This document shows positions 38,854 through 49,778 of a stretch of 64,000 nucleotides of DNA, one piece after another. Every line of letters starts with the position of its first letter. The stretch's first letter is position 1. The position numbers and the translations under genes are program-made. The DNA comes from Pseudomonas sp. CC6-YY-74 (GTDB lineage Bacteria > Pseudomonadota > Gammaproteobacteria > Pseudomonadales > Pseudomonadaceae), in assembly GCF_002025205.1 (NCBI RefSeq), contig NZ_CP019947.1:2022001-2086000 (forward strand). The letters run 5' to 3'. The notes beneath the pieces are model-generated. The model saw only the letters and a list, made by a program, of their open reading frames with translations. It had not been told where the DNA came from and ran no database searches.

Positions 38854-38986
38854 TACCCACAAGCCGACAGACACCATTGCCTCCAGTTTGCTGCGCGACA
38901 GCGCGGCGTCTGGACGACGGGGGATCTCCTACAAGAACGCTGCTGATTGACGATTGCCTGATGCTTGTCGCTGGATAACAGCTCAA

Positions 38987-40129
38987 TCAACGCAACGTCG
39001 CCCCCAGCGCCTTGATCATCTGTACCAGTTGCGGCGCATCGCCTTGCAGCCTCACGCTCAGCCCATCGATCTCGCGGCGCATCGGGTAATGTTTGCGCAA
39101 CGCATCGAAGGCCGCACGCTGGCTGGCCGTTTCACCCTGCAGGCTGCGGCGAAAGTCCGCATCGTCGCGCCGCGGGTCATAGACCGCGCGACACACAGTC
39201 GCCAACGCCCAGGCCGGATCGGCGCCGGCCTCCAGGCTCAACTCAGATAGCCAGGGCGCCGGCATCAACTCGTCGAGGTTGACCGTCGGCGGCCAGCCGA
39301 AATGCGCGCAAACCGCCGCATAGATCTGCGCCGTGCCGCGCAGCTTACCGTCCAGGCTGTAGCCGGCGATATGCGGGGTGGCGATGCGGCACCGGCCGGC
39401 CAACTCGACATCCACCTGCGGCTCGCCTTCCCAGACATCCAGCACCACCTGCAGATCATCGCGCCGCTGGAGCAACTCGCGCAGCGCCGGGTTATCCACC
39501 ACCGCGCCGCGGCTGGCATTGATCAGCCAGGCGCCCGGCTTGAGCTGGGCCAGGCGCCGCGCATCGAACAGATGATGGGTCGGTTGCGCGCCGCCGCGCT
39601 CGAGCGGGGTGTGCAGGCTGAGCACATCGCACTCGGCGAGCACCTGTTCCAGACTGACGAAATCACCGCCTTCGGCGAACTGGCGCGGTGGGTCGCAGAC
39701 CAGCACACGCCAGCCCAGGCCGCGTAACACCTCGACCAGACGCCCGCCCACCTCGCCGGCACCGACCACCCCGTAGGTGCGTGTCGCCAGCTCGACGCCC
39801 TGCTGCTCAGCCAACAGCAGCAAGCTGCCGAGCACATAATCGACCACGCCGCGCGCATTGCAGCCCGGCGCACTGGCCCAGCCGATGCCGGCCTGGGCGA
39901 AGTAATCGAGATCGAGATGGTCGGTGCCGATGGTGCAGGTGCCGACAAAGCGCACCGCGCTGCCTGCGAGCAACGCACGGTCGACCCGAGTGACCGAACG
40001 CACCAGCAGCAGTTCGGCATCGGCCACGGCCGCCGCCTCGATACCGCGACCGGGCAAGCGGCGAACCTCGCCGAATCCGGCAAAAAACTCATCAAGCAGG
40101 GGAATGTTCTCATCCGCGACTATTTGCAT
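38987..40129 (-). CDS. pdxB: Erythronate-4-phosphate dehydrogenase
   Basis: This 380-residue D-isomer-specific 2-hydroxyacid dehydrogenase oxidises 4-phosphoerythronate in the de novo pyridoxal 5'-phosphate pathway. It opens with the family start [20 protein letters not shown]. The NAD-binding [20 protein letters not shown] and the catalytic Arg ([11 protein letters not shown]), Glu and His ([13 protein letters not shown]) regions are present, as is the PdxB-specific C-terminal dimerisation domain. The ATG at 40129 is preferred over 40141 because GGAG lies six bases upstream. Confidence 0.95.
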   Translation of the reverse strand: MQIVADENIPLLDEFFAGFGEVRRLPGRGIEAAAVADAELLLVRSVTRVDRALLAGSAVRFVGTCTIGTDHLDLDYFAQAGIGWASAPGCNARGVVDYVLGSLLLLAEQQGVELATRTYGVVGAGEVGGRLVEVLRGLGWRVLVCDPPRQFAEGGDFVSLEQVLAECDVLSLHTPLERGGAQPTHHLFDARRLAQLKPGAWLINASRGAVVDNPALRELLQRRDDLQVVLDVWEGEPQVDVELAGRCRIATPHIAGYSLDGKLRGTAQIYAAVCAHFGWPPTVNLDELMPAPWLSELSLEAGADPAWALATVCRAVYDPRRDDADFRRSLQGETASQRAAFDALRKHYPMRREIDGLSVRLQGDAPQLVQMIKALGATLR

Positions 40130-40265
40130 GATCGGCTCCATACGTCAGGCCGTCATTCTAACCCGTCGGCGCCCTTGTCGGCAGCGCGCTGAAACAGGCC
40201 ATAACCCGCTTTCCTGACCGAAGCGTCAGCGCGTAGACTACGCGGTTTTCCCGGAGAGCCAGCGG

Positions 40266-41657
40266 ATGACCTCTATGCCTGCCGTATCGCGCCTGCAGCG
40301 CGTGCGCACCGAGCTACGCACCCTGCTGGTGCTGGCCACGCCGATCATCGTTGCCCAGTTGGCGCATACCGCCATGGGCTTCGTCGACACGCTGATGGCC
40401 GGCCGGGTCAGCCCCCAAGACCTGGCCGCGGTGGCGCTCGGCAACTCGATCTGGGTGCCGGTATTCCTGCTGATGACCGGCATTCTGCTGGCGACCACAT
40501 CCAAGGTGGCGCAGCGTTTCGGCGCCGGCCAGCAGGCCGAGATCGGCCCATTGGTGCGCCAGGCCTTGTGGCTGGCGCTGGCGGTTGGCGGCGCTGCCGC
40601 GATCCTGCTGTGGAACGCCGAAATCGTCCTGCAGCTGATGAATATCGAGCCCAGCCTGATCGAACCCTCCATGGGTTATCTGCGCGCGGTGGCCTGCGGT
40701 TTCCCGGCAGTGGCGCTGTACCACGTGCTGCGCTGCTTCAGCGACGGCCTGAGCCATACCCGCCCAAGCATGGTGCTGGGGGTACTCGGTTTGCTGCTGA
40801 ATATTCCGGCCAACTACATCTTTATCTACGGCAAGTTCGGCTTGCCAGCCATGGGCGGGGTCGGCTGCGGCTGGGCCACCGCGCTGGTGATGATCTTCAT
40901 GCTGCTGGGCATGCTCTGGTGGGTGAAGTGGGCGCCCTTCTATAAACCTAGCCAGCTGTTCAACCGTTTCGAGTGGCCACAGTGGGCGGTGATTCGGCGT
41001 CTGCTGGAAATCGGCGTGCCGATCGGCATTGCGGTGTTCGCCGAAGTGAGCATCTTCTCGGTGATCGCCCTGCTGATCGGAGGCCTCGGCGCCAGCGTAA
41101 TCGCCGGCCACCAGATCGCCCTCAACTTCACCTCCATGGTGTTCATGATCCCCTACTCCCTGGGCATGGCCGCCACCGTGCGCGTCGGCCAGATGCTCGG
41201 GCGCGGCGATCCGCGTCAGGCGCGTTTCGCCGCGGGCGTGAGCATGGCCACGGCGCTGGGCTATGCCTGCCTGTCCGCCAGTTTGATGTTGCTGCTGCGC
41301 GAGCAGATCGCACAGATCTACACCGCCGACCCGACGGTGATCGCCCTGGCATCCGGCTTGATCGTGTATGCCGCGCTGTTCCAGTTCTCCGATGCGATCC
41401 AGGTCACCGCGGCTGGCGCCCTGCGCGGCTACCAGGACACCCGCATCACCATGTTGCTGACCCTGTTCGCCTACTGGGGCATTGGCTTGCCGGTGGGTTA
41501 CGCCCTCGGCCTGTCCAGCCTGTTCGGCGAGCCCAGCGGCCCGCGCGGGCTGTGGCAAGGTTTGATCGTCGGCCTGACCTGCGCCGCTATCATGCTGGCG
41601 ATTCGTCTCACCGGCAGCGCGCGCAAACGCATCCGAGCCGCTAAGATGGCGCGATGA
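40266..41657 (+). CDS. pmpM: MATE family multidrug efflux transporter
   Basis: This 463-residue, twelve-helix inner-membrane antiporter of the MATE family (NorM/PmpM branch) exports cationic drugs in exchange for protons or Na+. Recognisable regions are PIIVAQLAHTAMGFVDTLMA in helix 1, PANYIFIYGKFGLPAMGGVG mid-protein, and the second-half GLGASVIAGHQIALNFTSM. The gene name is by similarity to the P. aeruginosa protein. The stop overlaps the start of the DUF3080 lipoprotein gene by four bases (ATGA). Confidence 0.9.
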   Translation: MTSMPAVSRLQRVRTELRTLLVLATPIIVAQLAHTAMGFVDTLMAGRVSPQDLAAVALGNSIWVPVFLLMTGILLATTSKVAQRFGAGQQAEIGPLVRQALWLALAVGGAAAILLWNAEIVLQLMNIEPSLIEPSMGYLRAVACGFPAVALYHVLRCFSDGLSHTRPSMVLGVLGLLLNIPANYIFIYGKFGLPAMGGVGCGWATALVMIFMLLGMLWWVKWAPFYKPSQLFNRFEWPQWAVIRRLLEIGVPIGIAVFAEVSIFSVIALLIGGLGASVIAGHQIALNFTSMVFMIPYSLGMAATVRVGQMLGRGDPRQARFAAGVSMATALGYACLSASLMLLLREQIAQIYTADPTVIALASGLIVYAALFQFSDAIQVTAAGALRGYQDTRITMLLTLFAYWGIGLPVGYALGLSSLFGEPSGPRGLWQGLIVGLTCAAIMLAIRLTGSARKRIRAAKMAR

Positions 41658-42736
41658 TCACCAGAACCCTTGCCCTGCTTACCCTCCTCATCCTGTCGGC
41701 CTGCCAACCGGCCGATGATGGCCTGGCCCTGCAGGCGGATTACCTGAATCGTCTGAACAATGCCGTCGAGGGCGATGCCGTCGTGGTCTTCGACAAGGCC
41801 CAGTTGACCCGCTATCGCTTGCCGCCGCGCCGTGAGCGTGTGGTGGATATCCCCGAAGTACGCATCGGCCTGCTCGATCTGCTGATCGACGTGCGCCGCT
41901 GCCCCGCCCTGCAGCAGCAGATCAGCTTGCGTAACAGCATCCTCGGCAAGCAGTTGGTACCCAGTAGCCGCCTGGGCTATGAAGGCGATCTACTGCGCGC
42001 CATCGATACTTGCCTGGCGCGGCTTGCCGACGAGCAAGACGCGGAGCTGCGCGGCACACTCAACAGTCTGGCCCGGGAGAAACGCGCCCAGCTGCCCAGC
42101 GTGTTCTGGAATGCGCTGAACGCCAGCCAGGAAGTCGAACGCTACCTGCGCTTTGCCGATCAGGCGCTGCCGACCGCCCCCAGCGAGGACAATGCCGCCC
42201 TCGCTGCCCTGGCCCAACTGGCCGCCATGGCCAATGCCCTGCCGCAAACCCTGCCACCGCCAACAGCCGCGCTCGACCCGCTGTTCTTCGCCCTGCATGC
42301 CAGCCCCCAGGGCGGCCAGTTGATCAGCAGCCTGGCCAGCCTGACCCACACCCTCAATCAGGGCAGTCGCCTGCTCGAAGAACGCCAGCAACAACGGCCC
42401 ATCTGCCCGCAGGGGCAAGCGACAGCGCGCGGGCGCATTCTGCAGAACATCTTCGTCAAGTATTACGCCGGCGGTTTGCAGCCCTATCTGGCCCAGGTGC
42501 ACCAGCGCGGTCAAACCTGGAACAGCAGCCTGCGCCAGCTCAGCGCAGCAGCCGAGGTGCCGGCGGCCACGCGCAACTACCTGCTGAACCTGGCCGGTCC
42601 CGAACAATCCCTGTGGGTTGATTTTCAAGCCGCCACCACCCGGCATATACACGCCTGGCAGGACAGTCTGAAAAGCTGTGGTCTGGCACCCGGTCAGTCC
42701 GGGTGGAATGGCGAGGCCGCCAACGCCGACCAGTAG
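41654..42736 (+). CDS. DUF3080 family lipoprotein
   Basis: This 360-residue protein has a lipoprotein signal (MITRTLALLTLLILSAC, lipobox LSAC). The rest is a helical, Leu/Gln-rich DUF3080 domain, opening with ADYLNRLNNAVEGDA and RRERVVDIPEVRIGLLDLL. The function of the family is not known. It is translationally coupled to the MATE transporter by a four-base overlap. Its 3' end overlaps the convergent gamma-glutamylcyclotransferase-like gene by 43 bp. Confidence 0.85.
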   Translation: MITRTLALLTLLILSACQPADDGLALQADYLNRLNNAVEGDAVVVFDKAQLTRYRLPPRRERVVDIPEVRIGLLDLLIDVRRCPALQQQISLRNSILGKQLVPSSRLGYEGDLLRAIDTCLARLADEQDAELRGTLNSLAREKRAQLPSVFWNALNASQEVERYLRFADQALPTAPSEDNAALAALAQLAAMANALPQTLPPPTAALDPLFFALHASPQGGQLISSLASLTHTLNQGSRLLEERQQQRPICPQGQATARGRILQNIFVKYYAGGLQPYLAQVHQRGQTWNSSLRQLSAAAEVPAATRNYLLNLAGPEQSLWVDFQAATTRHIHAWQDSLKSCGLAPGQSGWNGEAANADQ

Positions 42737-43149
42737 GCTTCGGAGAGGAACTCACGGCCCTGCAGCAGATGCGCCAGGTAATCGGCGCTGGGCAACAGGC
42801 CATCCTGACGAAAGGCCGGATTGGCGATATACACCCAGGCAGGCTGCACGCCCTGGGCAGTGACAATCGCTAGGCGCTCGCGACTGTAATAAATCGGTGT
42901 GCCCTCGAACGGGTCGAGCTTGGCGATCTCATCCAGTTCGGCCAGTCGGTAGAGCACGCCCTCCACCACGCCATCGCGCTGATAGCGGATATTGGCGTAG
43001 GCACGACCCGGAGCACGATCCATCGCGCGCTTGTTGAAACACAAGGCATAGCCGATCAAGCGTCCCGGCAAGACCTCGCTCACCCGCAAGCCACGGGCCT
43101 GCATGCGCGCCGGATTCATGTTCGAGCCGTAGGCGAAGTACCAGCCCAT
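42694..43149 (-). CDS. Gamma-glutamylcyclotransferase-like (AIG2/GGCT) protein
   Basis: This 151-residue protein of the GGCT-like fold has the substrate-binding FAYGSNMNPARM at its N terminus and the likely catalytic Glu in LDPFEGTPIYY. Family members open gamma-glutamyl amines or act on glutathione breakdown products; the substrate here is unknown. Its last 43 bp overlap the convergent DUF3080 gene, and it lies just two bases downstream of the tusA stop, so tusA and this gene are likely one transcript. Confidence 0.87.
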   Translation of the reverse strand: MGWYFAYGSNMNPARMQARGLRVSEVLPGRLIGYALCFNKRAMDRAPGRAYANIRYQRDGVVEGVLYRLAELDEIAKLDPFEGTPIYYSRERLAIVTAQGVQPAWVYIANPAFRQDGLLPSADYLAHLLQGREFLSEAYWSALAASPFHPD

Positions 43150-43151
43150 CG

Positions 43152-43403
43152 TCAGTCGGCCTTTTTACGGATCAAATACAGATAGGTACCCGCCTCTTCG
43201 CTCTGCTCGAGCAGTTCATGGCCGAGAAACACGCAGAACTTGGGAATATCGCGCCGGGTCGAGGGATCGGTAGCGATCACCTTGAGCAGGCCACCAGCCG
43301 GCAGATCGCGCACCTTGTTGTGCAGCATCATCACCGGCTCGGGGCAGTTCAGCCCAGTGGCGTCGAGGGTGTCATCGAGAATGGCGTCGGATTGCAGGGA
43401 CAT
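43152..43403 (-). CDS. tusA: Sulfur carrier protein TusA
   Basis: This 83-residue sulfur carrier accepts persulfide sulfur from cysteine desulfurase and passes it on for tRNA 2-thiouridine synthesis and other pathways. The family signature lies in [20 protein letters not shown], with the reactive Cys in CPxP. It is followed after two bases by the GGCT-like gene. The neighbourhood of rlmM and tusA is common in Pseudomonas. Confidence 0.95.
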   Translation of the reverse strand: MSLQSDAILDDTLDATGLNCPEPVMMLHNKVRDLPAGGLLKVIATDPSTRRDIPKFCVFLGHELLEQSEEAGTYLYLIRKKAD

Positions 43404-43534
43404 CGGCTGGCTCCAAAAACAGGTGGCTATTGTCGCGCAAAGCGGCCCCTCAGACCACCCGCCCCGCTCATGCGCCCAGGCGAACCCGAACTAGCCTGTT
43501 ACAGGTAGACCCACGCGCGGCGGAGGTGGCGCAA

Positions 43535-43735
43535 ATGTCCGCATCCAACCAACCCCGGAACTGGTGCCTGGTGCGCCTGGACGACAATGGCAACGAATTC
43601 ATCGTGCGCGCCGACCTGACCCGCGCCGCCGCCGAAGCCCTGGTGCGGCAATTCGAGGCGCGCGGGCACAAGCAGAGCTATTGGGTCAGGCAACAGCAGC
43701 CCCGTAGCCCGGATGAAATCCGGGAAGATCGTTGA
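43535..43735 (+). CDS. Small conserved-looking protein of unknown function
   Basis: This 66-residue protein has the sequence NWCLVRLDDNGNEFIVRADL followed by an Ala/Glu-rich helix and FEARGHKQSYWV. This looks like a small alpha/beta domain. I do not recognise a named family. The start at 43535 is supported by GGAGG eight bases upstream. The last ten codons and the stop lie inside a REP element starting at 43703, so the C-terminal tail (RSPDEIREDR) is probably repeat-derived. It is divergent from tusA. Confidence 0.7.
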   Translation: MSASNQPRNWCLVRLDDNGNEFIVRADLTRAAAEALVRQFEARGHKQSYWVRQQQPRSPDEIREDR

Positions 43736-43764
43736 GGCCGCCCCCGGCTTTCATCCGGGTTACG
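43703..43764. repeat. REP element pair (GTAGCCCGGATGAAA type)
   Basis: A 22-base sequence at 43703-43724 recurs in inverted orientation at 43743-43764 with two mismatches. Each copy has CCCGGATGAAA and can fold on itself (CCCGGAT / ATCCGGG). The left copy overlaps the 3' end of the small gene ending at 43735. Confidence 0.85.
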
Positions 43765-43812
43765 ACGTTCCAGAATGGCGTGGCCCAGCAGAGGTATTGA
43801 CCGCGGCCCTGA

Positions 43813-44868
43813 TTACTTGCTCAACCGGCGCAGGTGGCAGGTCACTTCCTCGCGGTCGTGATAGAGCTGCTTGCAGGCAATCGACACCTTGATCTTGCGC
43901 TCGGCGAAGCCGTCTTCCAGGCGCTGCAGCAGGCGACGCACTTCGGCGTAGCGCTGCTTCATCGGCAATTTGAGGTTGACCACCGCCTCACGGCACAGGC
44001 CTTCGCCGATCCAGGTTTCCAGCAAGGCGGCGCTGCGCGCCGGCTTCTCGACGATGTCGCAGACCATCCAATCCACCGGCTGGCGCGGTTTGTAGAGGAA
44101 GCCATCGACCATCAGGTGCTGCACCAGGCCGGTCTCCATCAGGCTTTCGGCCATCGGGCCGTTGTCGATGGCCGTCACCAGCATGCCGCGCTTGACCAAC
44201 TGGTAGGTCCAGCCGCCGGGTGCGGCGCCGAGGTCGACGCCGGTCATGTCGCCCGACAGGCGCTCGTCCCACTCTTCGCGCGGGATAAAGGTGTGCCAGG
44301 CCTCTTCCAGCTTGAGGGTCGAGCGACTCGGCGCCTCGCGGGGGAACTTCAGGCGCGGAATACCCATGGGCCAGATGGCCGAGTTATTGCGCTCGGCCAG
44401 GCCGACGAACACCTCGCGACCGCTCTTGAAGGTCAGCAGCAAACGCGGTTTGTGCGGGTCTTCCACCAGTTTGCCGGCCTTGCTCAGGGCATTGCGTAGC
44501 GGCGCCTCGAACTTCTTGCAGAAGTTCGACAGCTCCTTGCCATCGTTGGTGTCGAGCACTTCCAGCCACAGGCTGCCGAAGGTCGGCAAGTCTGCCAGAT
44601 GGGCCAACAACACGCTGATGCGATCCAGCTCCGGCAGGTTGATGAACACACCACGCGCCCATTGCCGCGGGAAAATCAGCTGACTGAAACGCACGCCGCG
44701 CATCAGGCGCTCGGCGCCGTCCGCCTCGGTACAGATAAATTCGGCGCAGGCCGTGCTCGGTTTGGCCTTGGCGTAACCGGCCACACCCAGGCGCGCGGCA
44801 TGCTCGGCGATCTCCGCACACACCTCGTTCTCGAACCCGGGGCGGCAATGCAGTAACAAAGTATTCAT
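43813..44868 (-). CDS. rlmM: 23S rRNA (cytidine(2498)-2'-O)-methyltransferase RlmM
   Basis: This 351-residue S-adenosylmethionine-dependent enzyme methylates the ribose of C2498 in 23S rRNA. An N-terminal THUMP domain is followed by a Rossmann-type methyltransferase domain. The SAM-binding region is GVDLGAAPGGWTYQLVKRG, and catalytic residues of the K-D-K-E set are visible around WMVCDIVEKP and AVVNLKLPMKQR. The start is ATG at 44868 (MNTLLLHCRPGFENE), with AGGAG seven bases upstream, rather than nine codons earlier. Confidence 0.95.
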   Translation of the reverse strand: MNTLLLHCRPGFENEVCAEIAEHAARLGVAGYAKAKPSTACAEFICTEADGAERLMRGVRFSQLIFPRQWARGVFINLPELDRISVLLAHLADLPTFGSLWLEVLDTNDGKELSNFCKKFEAPLRNALSKAGKLVEDPHKPRLLLTFKSGREVFVGLAERNNSAIWPMGIPRLKFPREAPSRSTLKLEEAWHTFIPREEWDERLSGDMTGVDLGAAPGGWTYQLVKRGMLVTAIDNGPMAESLMETGLVQHLMVDGFLYKPRQPVDWMVCDIVEKPARSAALLETWIGEGLCREAVVNLKLPMKQRYAEVRRLLQRLEDGFAERKIKVSIACKQLYHDREEVTCHLRRLSK

Positions 44869-45314
44869 CGGTGATCTCCTCAAGGCGCGCATCATAACGG
44901 AGTCGGGAACCCGGGGCGCACCTGACCTGTCCAGTTAAGCGAGCGCTTGATTTCGCCGGTTGCCGCTTTTGCGCCATGCTCGCCGAACACCAAAGCCTCA
45001 CGACCAAGGCACCCGGCATATGCCTACAGCTGCATCCATGGGCTCACCTACGGACTTACGCCACACCCCACATCCTTGTAGGCGGCGCGACCCGCGGCGA
45101 TGCGGGTCGCCGGAGCGCTGAACACACAAACATCGCCCTGGGTCGGGCCGCCTACAGGTTCTGGCTGTATCTGGCGATGGGGGCAATGGCTGAATGAGCA
45201 AATGCCACACGGCCATAAGACCTATGACATGGCAAGCCTCGCCAAGCAGAGCTAGCTTGAAGACTCTGCAGCACACAATCCGGTTTGCACCGTGCAAGCC
45301 ACAGGAGACGCGCA
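44869..45314. other. 446-bp rlmM-acnA intergenic region
   Basis: No gene is seen. The region contains the REP element at 45073-45158 and presumably the divergent promoters of rlmM and acnA. I did not find a convincing -35/-10 pair for acnA by eye. Confidence 0.5.
45073..45158. repeat. REP element (GTAGGCGGC type)
   Basis: The outer arms GTAGGCGGC / GCCGCCTAC (45078-45086 and 45147-45155) enclose an inner hairpin, GCGACCCGC / GCGGGTCGC (45087-45095 and 45102-45110). The layout is the same as the REP at 38783-38853, but the sequence class is different. Confidence 0.8.
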
Positions 45315-48056
<2,742 letters not shown>

Positions 48057-48061
48057 GCCTG

Positions 48062-48096
48062 AATGGGCGCCGGTGCCTGTCGGCGCCCATTGTTTA
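48062..48096 (+). terminator. acnA terminator
   Basis: The perfect 10-bp stem AATGGGCGCC / GGCGCCCATT (48062-48071 and 48082-48091) is followed by GTTTAT. It begins six bases after the acnA stop. The T tract is short. Confidence 0.7.
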
Positions 48097-48158
48097 TCCG
48101 TTTTCCCTGCCCCCTGCGGAGCAACACCCAGGCTCCGAGTAGCGCTACACCTGGACGC

Positions 48159-49592
48159 TCATGGCACTGAGTGGACGCTGCGTCCGTAAACATCCTCAAG
48201 CCGCTCGATATCGTCCTCACCCAGGTAGCTGCCGGATTGCACCTCAATGATTTCCAGGGCGATCTTTCCGGGATTCGCCAACCGGTGTACCGAGCCAATG
48301 GGAATGTAGGTGGACTGGTTCTCCGTGAGCAGAAAGGTTTTCTCGCCACAGGTCACCATCGCCGTGCCGGAGACTACGATCCAGTGCTCCGCACGGTGGT
48401 GATGCATCTGTAAGGACAGCTGTGCCCCCGGTTTCACCGTGAGGTGCTTGACCTGGTGACGGGTGCCCACATCGACCGAGTTGTATCCACCCCAGGGACG
48501 GTACACCTGGCAATGGCTGCGGGTTTCCTGGCGGCCAGCGGCGTCCAGGGCGTTTACCAGCTTCTTCACATCCTGCACGCAATCCTTGCGGGCGATCATC
48601 ACCGCGTCCCTGGTTTCCACCACGACCACATCGTCCATGCCGAGCAAGGTCACCAGTTTCGAGTTGCCGTGGACGTAGCAGTTATGGCTGTCCTGTACCA
48701 GCACATCGCCCTTGAGGGCGTTGCCATCCGTATCCTTGGCGACGACATCCCATAACGACGACCAACAGCCGACATCACGCCAACCGGCGGAGAGCGGGAC
48801 CACACAGGCCCGCGAAGTTCTCTCCATCACCGCATAGTCGATGGAGTTGTCCGGGCAACACTCAAACGTCTTGGCATCGATTGCCATCGCCTCATGGTCG
48901 ACCTGGCTACGCTCCAAGGCCAACACACAGGTATCGTAAATATCCGGTTCGTAGTTACGCAGCTCATGCAGATAACGGCTGGCGCGGAACAAAAACATGC
49001 CACTGTTCCAGTAATAGCTGCCGGAGCGGACGAACTCGCTGGCGCGAGCAATATCCGGTTTCTCGATGAACTGCTCGACCCGGTACGCGCCCGGGATCAG
49101 CGCATCAGTGTCCTCGCTGCGTGCGGCCTTGATATAACCGAACCCGGTTTCCGGCCGTTCGGCGGGTATGCCGAACAGCACCATGTCCCCCTCTTCTGCT
49201 GCCGCACGGGCCACCTCCAGCGCCTGACGCAGAGCGGCTACATCGCTGATCAAGTGATCGGCCGGCAGCACCAGCAACAATTCATCGCGATTTTCGGCCA
49301 GCACCTTTAGCGCAGCCAGCGCCACAGCCGGCGCGGTATTACGACCAAACGGCTCCATCAATATGGCCTGTGCGCTCACATCGATGGCGTTGAGCTGTTC
49401 GTTGATGATGAAACGGTGTTCCTGATTGCAGACAATAATCGGCCGCTCTACGCCCTCGAACCCCAGACGTTGCACCGTCTGTTGAAACAACGTGTGTTCC
49501 CCGGCCAAAGCCAGGAACTGCTTGGGATAGAGTTTGCGGGACAGCGGCCAGAGCCGCGACCCGCTACCGCCAGACAAAATCACCGGAATCAT
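48159..49592 (-). CDS. algA: Mannose-1-phosphate guanylyltransferase / mannose-6-phosphate isomerase
   Basis: This 477-residue bifunctional enzyme supplies GDP-mannose for alginate. The N-terminal nucleotidyltransferase domain begins with the pyrophosphorylase signature VILSGGSGSRLWPLSRKLYPKQF and has FIEKPD further on. The C-terminal cupin-type isomerase domain has the metal-site QMHHHRAEHWIVVSGTA. AlgA is normally the last gene of the alginate operon, as here. It lies 186 bp beyond algL rather than directly after algF. AlgA-like enzymes also serve other polysaccharides, but the location makes algA the best call. Confidence 0.93.
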   Translation of the reverse strand: MIPVILSGGSGSRLWPLSRKLYPKQFLALAGEHTLFQQTVQRLGFEGVERPIIVCNQEHRFIINEQLNAIDVSAQAILMEPFGRNTAPAVALAALKVLAENRDELLLVLPADHLISDVAALRQALEVARAAAEEGDMVLFGIPAERPETGFGYIKAARSEDTDALIPGAYRVEQFIEKPDIARASEFVRSGSYYWNSGMFLFRASRYLHELRNYEPDIYDTCVLALERSQVDHEAMAIDAKTFECCPDNSIDYAVMERTSRACVVPLSAGWRDVGCWSSLWDVVAKDTDGNALKGDVLVQDSHNCYVHGNSKLVTLLGMDDVVVVETRDAVMIARKDCVQDVKKLVNALDAAGRQETRSHCQVYRPWGGYNSVDVGTRHQVKHLTVKPGAQLSLQMHHHRAEHWIVVSGTAMVTCGEKTFLLTENQSTYIPIGSVHRLANPGKIALEIIEVQSGSYLGEDDIERLEDVYGRSVHSVP

Positions 49593-49740
49593 GATTGTCG
49601 CTCCTATGAGCGTTTCAACACTGCCAGATTGACGGTTCAGCGCTGCAGACTAGGCTCCGACTTGCGCCGAACATTCCCTCTGGATGGGGCCGAGTAGTCC
49701 TCCTGACTGCATGGCCGGTTGCCGGGAATTACCCGGATAG

Positions 49741-49762
49741 CAAAACGGCACCTCCCAGTGCC
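49741..49762 (-). terminator. Weak terminator-like hairpin between algL and algA
   Basis: On the minus strand the stem GGCAC / GTGCC (plus 49758-49762 and 49747-49751) is followed by GTTTTG. The stem is only five base pairs and the T run four. It could reduce read-through from algL into algA, or be a remnant of the junction. Confidence 0.35.
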
Positions 49763-49778
49763 AATTTAGGGGCCCGGC

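Larger units (their letters stand above)
38570..38986. other. 417-bp intergenic region between the PA1571-type gene and pdxB
   Basis: No gene is seen. The region contains the PA1571-type terminator, an AT-rich patch near 38735-38775, and the REP element at 38783-38853. A palindrome-like stretch around 38640-38680 with GGTGGGCTGAAGC and CCACCCTACC resembles another degenerate REP, but I could not align it well. Confidence 0.5.
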
